Of a stretch of 64,000 nucleotides of DNA, positions 1 to 7,719 are shown piece by piece. The stretch's first letter is position 1. Each line of letters starts with the position of its first letter. The DNA comes from Bifidobacterium imperatoris. GTDB lineage: Bacteria > Actinomycetota > Actinomycetes > Actinomycetales > Bifidobacteriaceae. The notes under the pieces were generated by a model. The model worked only from the letters and a program-made list of their open reading frames with translations, had not been told where the DNA came from and did no database searches. Position numbers and translations under genes: made by a program. The DNA lies in assembly GCF_002860405.1 (NCBI RefSeq), contig NZ_NMWV01000005.1, positions 124,001-188,000 on the forward strand, written 5' to 3'.

Positions 1-36
1 GATTGATCAACCGGCAATAACACCGGCAATACATCC

Positions 37-60
37 GCGGCGCAGATAGAGCTGCGCCGC
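37..60. other. GC-rich hairpin upstream of the sugar symporter
   Basis: Nine-base arms 37-45 and 52-60 (GCGGCGCAG / CTGCGCCGC) are perfectly complementary around a 6-base loop. Just before it the unit CCGGCAATA occurs twice (11-19 and 23-31), and TTGATCAA at 3-10 is a perfect palindrome. No T run follows, so it is not a classical terminator. It sits between whatever gene lies upstream of the window and the symporter, and may be an intercistronic structure or part of a control region. Confidence 0.45.
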
Positions 61-92
61 ATACCACCACCAACCCATATCAAGGAACAATC

Positions 93-1484
93 ATGAGCCA
101 ATCCACTACCGCGGCCGATCCGCGCAACCCTCATCAGATGCCATTGCATCGCAAGGTGACCTACTCGTTCACCGATCTTTCCGGCAACCTGCTGTACTGC
201 ATCATCAGCACGTACGCCCTCTACTACTTCACCGAGGTATACGGCCTGTCTATGGCCGTAGCCGGCACAATCTTGCTCGTCGCCCGCTTCTTCGACGCTT
301 TCGATGCTCCGGTGTGGGGTGTGATCATCGATCACACGCACACCCGCTGGGGCCAGTCCCGTCCGTGGTTCCTGTGGATGGCCGTGCCGTTCTCGCTGTT
401 CGTCTTCCTGCTGTTCTGCGCACCGCCCATCTCCGACCCTGCCGCCCGCGCATGGTACGCCGGTGTGGTCTACGTGCTTGCCGGCATCTCCTACACCGGC
501 ATGAGTGCGCCAATCACCTCCGTGCTGCCGAACCTCACCTCCAACCCGGACGAGCGTAACGTGGCCAGCACCTTCCGTATGGTCGGCGGCAACATCGGCA
601 ACTTCCTTGCTGTGACCTTCATCCTGCCGCTGTCCACCAAGATCGGCGGTTCCTCCACCTCCGCCAACGGCTGGCGTGTGGCCGTGGGCCTCTACTGCCT
701 GGTGGCTCTCGTGCTGCTGGTCATCGCCTTCCTCGACATGCGCGAGCAGAACATCGAACGTACCAAGCCGATTTCCATCCGTGATTCCTTCCGCGCAGCC
801 AAGGCCAACTGGCCGTGGATTCTCGTGGTCGTAGCCAACGTGGTCTTCTGGATCGGCTTCACCGCACGCACCTCCATGCTGCCGTACTACTTCCGCTACA
901 ACGTGGGCAATGAAAGCTGGACTTCCATCCTGAACGGCATCTCCATCATTCAGGTGCTCGGCATGATGAGCGTACCGTTCCTGTGCAAGCGCCTGCACCT
1001 GTGGGGTACTACGCTGCTCGCTCTCGGCTTTGCCGGCGCTGGCCAGATCGGTCTGGCGGTAGCAGGCGGCAACATCCCGGTGATGATCGTCTCCTGGTGC
1101 ATTGCCTGCCTCGGCACCGGCACCCTGTGCTCCCTGTTCGTGCTCATGGTCACCTACTCCGTTGACTACGGCGAATGGAAGAACGGCATCCGCGCAGCCG
1201 GTCTGCTCACCGCCATCGGTTCCTCCTTCTGCATCAAGATGGGTGCCGGCATCGGCGCCTTCCTGCCTTCGCAGATCTTGAGCATCGCCGGATTCCAGGA
1301 AGGCGTGAAGGCTCAGAGCGCATCCGCACTCACTGCCATCCACTTCTCCTTCACCTGGCTGCCGCTGATCATCTTCGTGCTGTGCATGATTCCCGTCTAC
1401 TTGTACAAGCGTTACGAAGATCAGCAAGACAAGGTGCTTGGCGAGCTTAAGGCTCGCGCCAACGAGGTGGAAGCAGCCAAGTAA
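93..1484 (+). CDS. GPH-family sugar:cation symporter (MFS)
   Basis: A 463-residue polytopic membrane protein of the glycoside-pentoside-hexuronide:cation symporter family (MelB-like), expected to bring a glycoside or oligosaccharide across the cytoplasmic membrane with a cation. The N-terminal stretch with YSFTDLSGNLLY followed by alternating hydrophobic segments, the loop WGVIIDHTHTRWGQSRPW at residues 75-92 (the family's DRT-type loop between helices 2 and 3) and about 12 membrane segments support this. AAGGAA lies 6 bases before the ATG. The LacI-type regulator that follows in the same direction suggests sugar-responsive control. The upstream neighbour, often a glycosidase in such loci, is outside the window, so the substrate cannot be named. 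Confidence 0.85.
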   Translation: MSQSTTAADPRNPHQMPLHRKVTYSFTDLSGNLLYCIISTYALYYFTEVYGLSMAVAGTILLVARFFDAFDAPVWGVIIDHTHTRWGQSRPWFLWMAVPFSLFVFLLFCAPPISDPAARAWYAGVVYVLAGISYTGMSAPITSVLPNLTSNPDERNVASTFRMVGGNIGNFLAVTFILPLSTKIGGSSTSANGWRVAVGLYCLVALVLLVIAFLDMREQNIERTKPISIRDSFRAAKANWPWILVVVANVVFWIGFTARTSMLPYYFRYNVGNESWTSILNGISIIQVLGMMSVPFLCKRLHLWGTTLLALGFAGAGQIGLAVAGGNIPVMIVSWCIACLGTGTLCSLFVLMVTYSVDYGEWKNGIRAAGLLTAIGSSFCIKMGAGIGAFLPSQILSIAGFQEGVKAQSASALTAIHFSFTWLPLIIFVLCMIPVYLYKRYEDQQDKVLGELKARANEVEAAK

Positions 1485-1520
1485 GCAATCAATTATGTGA
1501 TTGATTATTACTGATACAGC

Positions 1521-1565
1521 AAAGCCGAACGCAGCATACAATATGCCTGCGTTCGGCTTTGTTTT
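1521..1565 (+). terminator. Rho-independent terminator after the symporter
   Basis: Fourteen-base arms 1521-1534 and 1547-1560 (AAAGCCGAACGCAG / CTGCGTTCGGCTTT) pair perfectly, followed by GTTTTG. It separates the symporter from the LacI-type gene, so the regulator has its own promoter somewhere in 1566-1680. A 7-bp inverted repeat, AATCAAT / ATTGATT, lies just before it at 1487-1506. Confidence 0.85.
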
Positions 1566-1681
1566 GTATGTGCAAGTTTTTCCTATGCGCTACGCAAGTG
1601 TGAGCCCAACCGTACGCATGCCTTACAATGGCAAGCGTTCGCTAAGCAAAAACGTTATCGAGGCAAAGGAAACGGGGCACT

Positions 1682-2746
1682 ATGGCTAAAACACCAAGCG
1701 GCAAGCCCAAAGCACCATCCATCAAAGATGTGGCTGCGCTCGCCGGCGTATCCGTGCCGACCGTATCCCGTTACTTGAATATGCCGGAGCGAGTCAGCGA
1801 AACCAAGCGGCAGGCCATTGCGCAAGCCGTCAGCAAGCTTGGTTACCGCCCTAACGCTATTGCGCGCGCGCTGGTGCGCGAGCAATCCAGTCAATGCTTG
1901 GTGCTGTCTTCCAACACCACCCGATACGGTCAAACACAGGTGATTCAAGGCGTGGAAACCGCAGCTCGAGCGGCAGGATTCGCCCTATCCATCGCGCTGA
2001 TTGCCGAACCGGGAAGTACCAGTGCACAAATCCGCGAAAGTGTGCAGTCCGCACTTGACCATAATCCTGCCGGCGTGGTGCTGTTGAACTTTGATGAAGC
2101 CAGTGCGCAGGCGCTGTCGATGATTCCTCGCACTTTGCCATTGGTAAGCGTGGCGGGAGAGCGCAATACGGAAATCGCGCAGATTTCGATGGGGGAGCGC
2201 GAAGGTGGATACCGCGTGACCCAGCACCTGCTGCAACGCCTCGCCGAACGCGGCCTCGGCTCCAGCCCTGTGCATTATGTCGGTATTCCTGGCGGCGGCG
2301 GTGCCGAAGGCCGTTATGAGGGGTGGCTTCAAGCGTGCCAGGAGGCTGGTGTTCCCATTCCACCGGCTGTGGAAGCCGGATGGGATGTGGATAGCGCGCG
2401 CGAAACCGGTCGTATATTAGGGCGCAAGCGCGGTGAAGTCAAGGCCATATTTGCCGGCAACGACGAAACCGCAATGGGTGTGATTCGTGGTCTTGAAGAC
2501 GAAGGTCTGCGCGTGCCGCAGGACGTGCTGGTCGCCGGATTCGATGATCACCCGGTGGCGCGAATCTGGAACCCCTCAATCACGACCATTCATCAGGATT
2601 TCCAAGGAGTGGGTGCCGCTGCATTCGCCATGCTCGCTCCGATGCTCGAAGACGTGTCGCTGGGCCGTGCGCACGGTGAGTCATGGCAGGCGTATCAACG
2701 GTTTGAAGGCCATCTCATCGAGCGTGAATCCACTGTGAACGCCTGA
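1682..2746 (+). CDS. LacI-family transcriptional regulator
   Basis: A 354-residue regulator. Residues 14-34 hold the LacI helix-turn-helix and hinge signature (KDVAALAGVSVPTVSRYLN), followed by a periplasmic-binding-protein-like ligand domain ending in the usual FDDHPVARIWNPSITTIHQD segment near residue 290. It should bind an operator as a dimer and respond to a sugar or sugar phosphate. It follows the GPH symporter by about 200 bases and precedes an exporter, so the symporter is the likeliest target. The ATG at 1682 is preceded by AAAGGAAACGGGG. Operator and effector are not determined. Confidence 0.9.
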   Translation: MAKTPSGKPKAPSIKDVAALAGVSVPTVSRYLNMPERVSETKRQAIAQAVSKLGYRPNAIARALVREQSSQCLVLSSNTTRYGQTQVIQGVETAARAAGFALSIALIAEPGSTSAQIRESVQSALDHNPAGVVLLNFDEASAQALSMIPRTLPLVSVAGERNTEIAQISMGEREGGYRVTQHLLQRLAERGLGSSPVHYVGIPGGGGAEGRYEGWLQACQEAGVPIPPAVEAGWDVDSARETGRILGRKRGEVKAIFAGNDETAMGVIRGLEDEGLRVPQDVLVAGFDDHPVARIWNPSITTIHQDFQGVGAAAFAMLAPMLEDVSLGRAHGESWQAYQRFEGHLIERESTVNA

Positions 2747-2927
2747 GCTCTCCACGCCGAGAATGCCCGGCAGCGTCCGCCTTCGGCCTTAAAATATGTT
2801 CTGGCTAAACGGGGCGCACCATCGGAACCTGTTTTCGGTCCTATCAGATGGCGCGTAGAGACACATACGCCGGTTGGTAAACCTGACTTCCATTTTGTTT
2901 GAACCAAAGACGTAGAGGAGCTTTCCT

Positions 2928-4391
2928 ATGCCCGAAAATGAGCAGCAGCGCGCGGTTGATGCGGAAAAGATTCCACTGAAACTTATCGGTGCCATTGTAG
3001 CCGTGGGTTCACTGGCCTTCATCGGCATCTTGACCGAAACCGTGATGACGGTACTCTTCCCCTCACTGATGCGCGAATTCCATGTTGATACCGCCACCGT
3101 GCAATGGATCACCACAATCTACCTGCTGGCCGTGGCTGCCACCATGCCTATCAGCTCGTTCCTGAAGCGTCGCTTCCCGCTGAAAGGCATTTTCCTTGCC
3201 GCAGTAGTGCTGGCCATCATTGGTTCCTTGATCATGATTTTCGCCAGCGCCTTCCCGCTGCTGATCATTGCCCGAATCATCCAGGGCATTGGCTCTGGTG
3301 TGGCCACACCGTTGATGATCAACATTATTTTGGAACAATCGCCACGCTCCAAGATCGGCCGACTTATGGGTGTCGGCTCCTTGGTTATCACCGTGGCCCC
3401 GGCCATCGGCCCAACCGTGGGCGGTGCTGTAACCGCGATTTTGCCGTGGCGTGCCATTTTCGTAGCGGTTATTCCGCTGGTGTTGATTGCTGCATTCATC
3501 GGTACGAAATGTATTGAACAGAAGACCCCCACTGAGGCAGCATTCCTTGATCCGATTCAGCTTGGTTCCATTATTCTGGCGCTGGTCGGCTTGGTGCTGG
3601 CATTGAACCAAGGTGGCGTGGCCATTAGCGCTGCAGTATCCGGTCAGGCGGCAACCAAGTCTGCTGTAATCGCCATCGTGAGCCTGATCATCGGTTTGGG
3701 CTCTCTGATGCTTTTCGCTTTGAGCTCCAAGAAGGCGTTCTCCCCGCTGCTGCGTCTGGGCATTCTGCGCGACCCAGTCGTATTGCTGCACGTCATCGCC
3801 TATCTGGTACTGCCACTGGTTGCTATCGGATACGGTTACGTGATCACTAACGTGTCCCAGCTCTCCCTTGGCGTAAGCGCATTCGTGGCAGGCTCCCTCG
3901 TGCTGCCAGGCGCCTTGATTGGTGCGGTATGCGCTCCGGTGGGTGGCTGGCTGTACGACCGTTTCGGCGCGGTCAAGCCCATCCTGATTCCTATTGGCAT
4001 TGCCATTTTGGGGCCGGTGCTGATGCTCATCTTCTCGATGCATTTGACCGCAGGTCTCCTGTGCGGCTTCTACTTCATCTTCGGCTTCTTCTACGCCGTA
4101 GGCGCGGCCAACATCATGACCAGCGGATTGTCTGGTGTGCCGCATGAGTTCCGCCCGGACGGCAACGCCATCTTCAACACCTGCCTGCAGTTCGGTGGTG
4201 CGGCAGGCACCGCATTGTTCTCCACGATCTTGGCCGTGGCACAGGCGGGAGCTGGCGAAGAAGGCACGCCGCAGTTCGCACACGCCACGGCAGTCGGCGG
4301 CGCATGGACCTTCGCCACCATGACCGTAATCTGCATCATCGGTTGGAGCTGCTTGGCCATCGCCTTCCGCATTCGAGCATCTCGCCGGTAA
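2928..4391 (+). CDS. DHA2-family MFS multidrug exporter
   Basis: A 487-residue membrane protein with about 14 hydrophobic segments, as expected for the 14-helix DHA2 drug:H+ antiporters (EmrB/QacA/LmrB group). Motif C-like glycine/proline-rich sequence occurs around residues 145-165 (VITVAPAIGPTVGGAVTAIL), and an arginine-bearing loop IARIIQGIGSG near residue 119 fits motif B. It acts at the cytoplasmic membrane; the substrate is unknown. GGAG lies 8 bases before the ATG. It has its own terminator. The LacI-type gene upstream is a possible but unproven regulator. Confidence 0.85.
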   Translation: MPENEQQRAVDAEKIPLKLIGAIVAVGSLAFIGILTETVMTVLFPSLMREFHVDTATVQWITTIYLLAVAATMPISSFLKRRFPLKGIFLAAVVLAIIGSLIMIFASAFPLLIIARIIQGIGSGVATPLMINIILEQSPRSKIGRLMGVGSLVITVAPAIGPTVGGAVTAILPWRAIFVAVIPLVLIAAFIGTKCIEQKTPTEAAFLDPIQLGSIILALVGLVLALNQGGVAISAAVSGQAATKSAVIAIVSLIIGLGSLMLFALSSKKAFSPLLRLGILRDPVVLLHVIAYLVLPLVAIGYGYVITNVSQLSLGVSAFVAGSLVLPGALIGAVCAPVGGWLYDRFGAVKPILIPIGIAILGPVLMLIFSMHLTAGLLCGFYFIFGFFYAVGAANIMTSGLSGVPHEFRPDGNAIFNTCLQFGGAAGTALFSTILAVAQAGAGEEGTPQFAHATAVGGAWTFATMTVICIIGWSCLAIAFRIRASRR

Positions 4392-4403
4392 AAAATCCAT
4401 TTC

Positions 4404-4431
4404 AGCTCCCCTCAGTGAGGGGAGCTTTTTT
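4404..4431 (+). terminator. Rho-independent terminator after the exporter
   Basis: AGCTCCCC (4404-4411) pairs with GGGGAGCT (4419-4426), followed by six T residues. The stem uses the same CTCCCC/GGGGAG sequence that forms part of the dispersed palindromic repeat described elsewhere in this window. Confidence 0.9.
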
Positions 4432-4460
4432 ATCCGCACCGCGGCCTAGGTTGGTGAAAC

Positions 4461-5447
4461 ATGGGAATCGAGAATACGCATAAGCTCATCGTCAACTGCT
4501 TGCCCCTGAACGAATCCGAGAAACAGACGTTTGCCAAAGCAGCAAGGAACATACCCCAAGAATTCGTGGGCGATGTTGCCCACCGTACGGATATGGTCTG
4601 GCCAGTATCCATTCCTGACGAACTGAGCGCTCAGGCCACTGCCGTCATCGGTAATTTCCCGGTTGATGAAGCCCCACGTTTCCCGCGTCTCGAATGGTTG
4701 CAGACGTTCAGCGCCGGCGTAGACTCCTACCTCAAAGAAGGCGTCCTGCCGCGTGGCACTATGGTCACCAATGCTTCCGGAGCGTATGGGCAAAGCGTAT
4801 CCGAGCACATGTTCGCGCTGATGTGGGCACTGATGAAGAACATCAACCAGTATGCTGCGAATCATACCGCACACCGTTGGCAGGATCAGGGTTCGGTATT
4901 AAGCCCTGAAGGCGGCATTGCTTTGGTGATTGGTGCCGGCGATATCGGTTCGCATTTCGCACAACTGGCGCAAGGCGTCGGCATGCGCACCTTTGGCGTA
5001 CGTCGTCACGCGGATGTTCCGGCAAAGGGCATCGAAAAAATGTATGGTTTCGAACGTTTGGATGCGCTGCTGCCATTGGCCGACGTGGTGGCGCTTGCAG
5101 TGCCGCGCTCGCCGCAAACCCATCATCTGCTGGATGCCACGCGCCTGGCTCGTTTGAAGGAAACTGCCATTGTGATTAACGCGGGACGTGGCGACGCCAT
5201 TGACCCGGACGCCTTGGCCGTGGCCCTCCATGAAGGCAGTATTCACGGAGCTGGTTTGGACGTGACCGAGCCGGAGCCACTGCCTGAAACCAGCCCGCTC
5301 TGGGATGAGCCGCGCTGCCTGATTACCCCGCATGTGGCCGGTGGCAATCATTTGGAGAAGACTTCCGAACAGATTATTCGCATCGCACTGGGCAATGTGA
5401 CCCGCTATGCGCGCCATCAGGAGCTCATCAATCTCGTGCGCAGGTAG
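4461..5447 (+). CDS. D-isomer-specific 2-hydroxyacid dehydrogenase
   Basis: A 328-residue NAD(P)-dependent oxidoreductase. The nucleotide-binding motif GAGDIG is near residue 160; the C-terminal catalytic region shows INAGRGDAID, the acid in DVTEPEPLP and the histidine in TPHVAGG, in the family order Arg-Glu-His. The reaction is reversible reduction of a 2-oxoacid to a D-2-hydroxyacid; the substrate (for example glyoxylate, hydroxypyruvate or a phenylpyruvate) cannot be told. Only a weak GGTTGG lies before the ATG. It is followed by a long hairpin at 5491-5524 that separates it from the convergent gene. Confidence 0.85.
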   Translation: MGIENTHKLIVNCLPLNESEKQTFAKAARNIPQEFVGDVAHRTDMVWPVSIPDELSAQATAVIGNFPVDEAPRFPRLEWLQTFSAGVDSYLKEGVLPRGTMVTNASGAYGQSVSEHMFALMWALMKNINQYAANHTAHRWQDQGSVLSPEGGIALVIGAGDIGSHFAQLAQGVGMRTFGVRRHADVPAKGIEKMYGFERLDALLPLADVVALAVPRSPQTHHLLDATRLARLKETAIVINAGRGDAIDPDALAVALHEGSIHGAGLDVTEPEPLPETSPLWDEPRCLITPHVAGGNHLEKTSEQIIRIALGNVTRYARHQELINLVRR

Positions 5448-5490
5448 GTTCATGCGGTTCGACGCTGCATGACAGCTGCTGTATAACGAT

Positions 5491-5524
5491 GTGGCCCGCA
5501 AGACGTCGTTGTCTTGCGGGCCAC
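5491..5524. terminator. Hairpin between convergent genes
   Basis: Fourteen-base perfectly complementary arms 5491-5504 and 5511-5524 (GTGGCCCGCAAGAC / GTCTTGCGGGCCAC) around GTCGTT. There is no clear T run on either side, but the position between converging genes suggests a shared terminator. Confidence 0.7.
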
Positions 5525-5555
5525 ATGTGTTCAGGAAACGAACAATTGGTGTCAA

Positions 5556-5975
5556 TCAGTACTTGTTGGCACCGTTGCCCTCGAAATCAACCTTGAAACC
5601 ACGCTGGTAGTGCAGGAACATGGCGGCACCGTAACGATCCACAGGGCGGTGAGTGAACAGCATACGAATGGCGAATGCGGTCTGCACATCTTCAGGCAGC
5701 GCAAGAAAAGCCTTGTGCGCATCCCAGTACGGGTTCATGGTGATGGCTGCGTCGGGAACATAGGCGTAACCGTAACCATCCTCATTCACGTATCCCATGA
5801 ATGGCAGGTCCCAAGCATTGTGGTTGGTCAGCTGGGACTTGAAGTATTCCACTTCGCTGAGCGCCTGATCGCTGATGCCGAAGCTCTTGGCTACCTCATT
5901 GGCCTTGGCGGTCTTGGAGGCCGGGTCCTTGCCAAACATATCTGGGTCTACGACGATGACTTTTTCTTCAGCCAT
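5556..5975 (-). CDS. Conserved hypothetical protein, 139 aa
   Basis: I do not recognise this protein. The start was set at the ATG reading MAEEKVIVVD because GAAAGGA lies 6 bases upstream; the longer open frame to 6083 has no better signal. It is soluble and rather acidic, with aromatic segments (NPYWDAHKAFLALPEDV near residues 80-96, DRYGAAMFLHYQRGF near 113-127). No membrane segment, signal peptide or metal motif is evident. It stands alone between two structured non-coding regions, so context gives no hint of function. Confidence 0.6.
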   Translation of the reverse strand: MAEEKVIVVDPDMFGKDPASKTAKANEVAKSFGISDQALSEVEYFKSQLTNHNAWDLPFMGYVNEDGYGYAYVPDAAITMNPYWDAHKAFLALPEDVQTAFAIRMLFTHRPVDRYGAAMFLHYQRGFKVDFEGNGANKY

Positions 5976-6051
5976 GATGGTCCTTTCGTGAGCATGCCGT
6001 GCTTCATGGTGAAGTCGGTATTGTTCGATTACGTAGTAAAACGCACATCTA

Positions 6052-6075
6052 TAATCCTTTCTCTTGTGAGAAAGG
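6052..6075. other. Perfect hairpin upstream of the 139-aa gene
   Basis: ATCCTTTCTC (6052-6061) pairs with GAGAAAGGAT (6066-6075) around TTGT. It lies in the 5' region of the minus-strand gene, 77-100 bases before its start, and includes a GAGAAAGGA sequence that could mimic a ribosome binding site. The gene-free stretch 5976-6343 otherwise holds the palindrome and terminator listed next. Confidence 0.5.
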
Positions 6076-6214
6076 ATGCGCACATTGGTTTGTGCTGGTT
6101 CCTTAGCCTAGCATGTAAAATGCTGAAAATAAGCCGTTTAACATGTAATTCATGAGTCGGTAACTGTTTTGGAAGGTATTGTTTTGCTGTGATATTCGCT
6201 GTGTTCTTTTTGCG

Positions 6215-6241
6215 AAAGTGAACATTTACAATGTTCACTTT
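6215..6241. promoter_or_regulatory. 12-bp palindrome, possible operator
   Basis: AAAGTGAACATT (6215-6226) and AATGTTCACTTT (6230-6241) are perfect inverted repeats around TAC. AT-rich surroundings and a location 240 bases upstream of the minus-strand gene at 5556-5975 fit an operator for a dimeric regulator. It does not match the actinobacterial LexA box or the ARG box, and I cannot name the regulator. Confidence 0.45.
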
Positions 6242-6259
6242 ACTTGGTAAATGAACAAC

Positions 6260-6296
6260 AAAAACGGCCATGCATGATTGAACACATGCATGGCCG
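6260..6296 (-). terminator. Rho-independent terminator of the TM2 gene
   Basis: On the minus strand CGGCCATGCATG (6296-6285) pairs perfectly with CATGCATGGCCG (6276-6265) around an 8-base loop and is followed by TTTTTG. It lies 48 bases after the stop of the TM2-domain gene. Confidence 0.9.
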
Positions 6297-6343
6297 GCGT
6301 GTCGCGGCAATCGAACTAGGGTCGAATTTGCTTGAGGCTATGA

Positions 6344-6988
6344 CTAATCGGTCAACTCCTGCCCGTTAGCATCCTGATGCCACGGGGATCCGTAACGGCT
6401 GGTCAGAATCAGAATGCCTTCCACCAAACCCCAGATGCCGGCGGCAAGCGGTCCCAGACCAAGCAAAATCCAGCCAACTAGTGTGAGCAACAGCTGCGCA
6501 ACAGCCTTGCCGGTATTGCCAAGGTAGAAATTGTGCACGCCGAAACCACCGAGGAAGATGCCGAGCAGACCTGCGGCCAGTTTGGACTTGGACGAATATC
6601 CCATGCCATATGGCGGAACACCGTATTGAGGGGCGCCATACTGCGGAGTGCCGTACTGAGGTTGAGTGTATGGGTTGGAAGTCTGGCCATACTGCGATTG
6701 CGCATATTGCTGCTGACCATAGGCCTGATCGTACTGTTGAGCGTAAGGCTGCTGGCCGCCATATGATGTCTGTGCATACTGAGGCTGGCCTGCAGGTGTC
6801 TGCTGCTCGTACGGATTGTATTGCGGCTGCGGCTGAGTATAAGGGTTCGCCTGTTCATAAGGATTTGACGGAGTGGCAGTCGAATCGCTTGGCATAGCAG
6901 AAGATTCCGGAGCTTCCGGAGTGGCCGGAGTCGCTGGTGTATTGGGATCCGGATTCACCGGAACATAAGGCTGCTGGTCGTTACTCAT
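6344..6988 (-). CDS. TM2-domain membrane protein with Pro/Gln/Tyr-rich N-terminus
   Basis: About 214 residues. The N-terminal half is low-complexity, rich in Pro, Gln, Tyr and Ala, with repeats of the type NPYTQPQ, YGTPQYG and YGAPQYG. The C-terminal third is a TM2 domain with two membrane helices (KLAAGLLGIFLGGFGVHNFY, then GWILLGLGPLAAGIWGLVEG). The cellular role of TM2 proteins in bacteria is poorly known. Two adjacent ATGs (6991, 6988) follow GAAGGGA; the second has the better spacing. A similarly built protein with a different C-terminal domain (DUF4190) lies at 58250-58876. Confidence 0.85.
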   Translation of the reverse strand: MSNDQQPYVPVNPDPNTPATPATPEAPESSAMPSDSTATPSNPYEQANPYTQPQPQYNPYEQQTPAGQPQYAQTSYGGQQPYAQQYDQAYGQQQYAQSQYGQTSNPYTQPQYGTPQYGAPQYGVPPYGMGYSSKSKLAAGLLGIFLGGFGVHNFYLGNTGKAVAQLLLTLVGWILLGLGPLAAGIWGLVEGILILTSRYGSPWHQDANGQELTD

Positions 6989-7120
6989 CATTGGGTCCCT
7001 TCTCGAGATGCGTGACGATGGTTCGTCGCTGGTATACATCTTCTCACGTTTTGCCTAGAACAGAAAAATGGCCAGGAATAAACAAAGCTCTGTTACACCA
7101 AAATTGACATGCCCCCTTGT

Positions 7121-7170
7121 TTGGCTCCCCTTGTCAGGGGAGCTGGCGGCGAAGCCGACTGAGGGGTAGT
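7121..7170. repeat. Dispersed palindromic repeat, copy 1
   Basis: GGCTCCCC and GGGGAGC form a first hairpin, followed by GGCGGCGAAGCCGACTGAGGGG. The same arrangement occurs at 28304-28361, 36174-36226, 58166-58217 and 63689-63740. Here it lies in the 288-base intergenic stretch upstream of the TM2 gene, which otherwise shows nothing recognisable. Confidence 0.7.
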
Positions 7171-7276
7171 CCCACCAATCTTGGGTTAACAGAGCCATAA
7201 ACAATGCGCCCGGCGGCTCCTCGCATATCGATACGAACATGGCCGTCAGGCGCTGTGTTAGCCGGTTGCGTTGGAA

Positions 7277-7582
7277 TTATTCGCGCACGAGCTTGATGTG
7301 CTCCACATCCTCACGCTTCGAGGCGCGGTAGATTACGAAACGGTTGCCGATGGACTGCACCACTTCGGCACCGAGCTGTTCAGCCAATTCCGCAGCCGCT
7401 TCCTTGGCGGTGAGTCCCGAACCGTCCTGCACGGCGCACTTGATGAGCTCATGCTTTTCAATGGTTTCGTCAGCCTGCTTGACGGCAGCTTCGGTCAAAT
7501 CGTTCTTGCCCACGTAGAACAGCGGCTTCAGCGAGTTGGCCAGTGCGCGCAGCTGCTTGATTTGCTTTTTGGTCAATGCCAT
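7277..7582 (-). CDS. YhbY/CRM-domain RNA-binding protein
   Basis: A 101-residue single CRM-domain protein, as in E. coli YhbY, which associates with pre-50S ribosomal particles. It begins MALTKKQIKQLRALANSL and continues FYVGKNDLTEAAVKQADE, HELIKCAVQD and GNRFVIYR, all in the family order. The family's G-x-x-G RNA-binding loop appears here as GKND, so the second glycine is replaced. The start follows GGAATTCTT with AAGGAA 4 bases before ATG. It lies downstream of the ECF fusion gene but separated by about 137 bases. Confidence 0.85.
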   Translation of the reverse strand: MALTKKQIKQLRALANSLKPLFYVGKNDLTEAAVKQADETIEKHELIKCAVQDGSGLTAKEAAAELAEQLGAEVVQSIGNRFVIYRASKREDVEHIKLVRE

Positions 7583-7719
7583 AAGAATTCCTTACATTCG
7601 AGTAACCACTCGAGCATAGCCGTCAGGCAGGTCATGTGTGCCTGAAGGGCGAGTACAACCGCGATGTGAAACAATGTGTGAAACGCGCACGGCTGATGAA
7701 GAAGCCTCCCTAGACAAGA

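Noticed and set aside
3063..4439. A 458-codon minus-strand frame opposite the DHA2 exporter
   Set aside because: Its translation is low-complexity Gly/Asp/His/Gln-rich sequence typical of antisense to hydrophobic membrane proteins.
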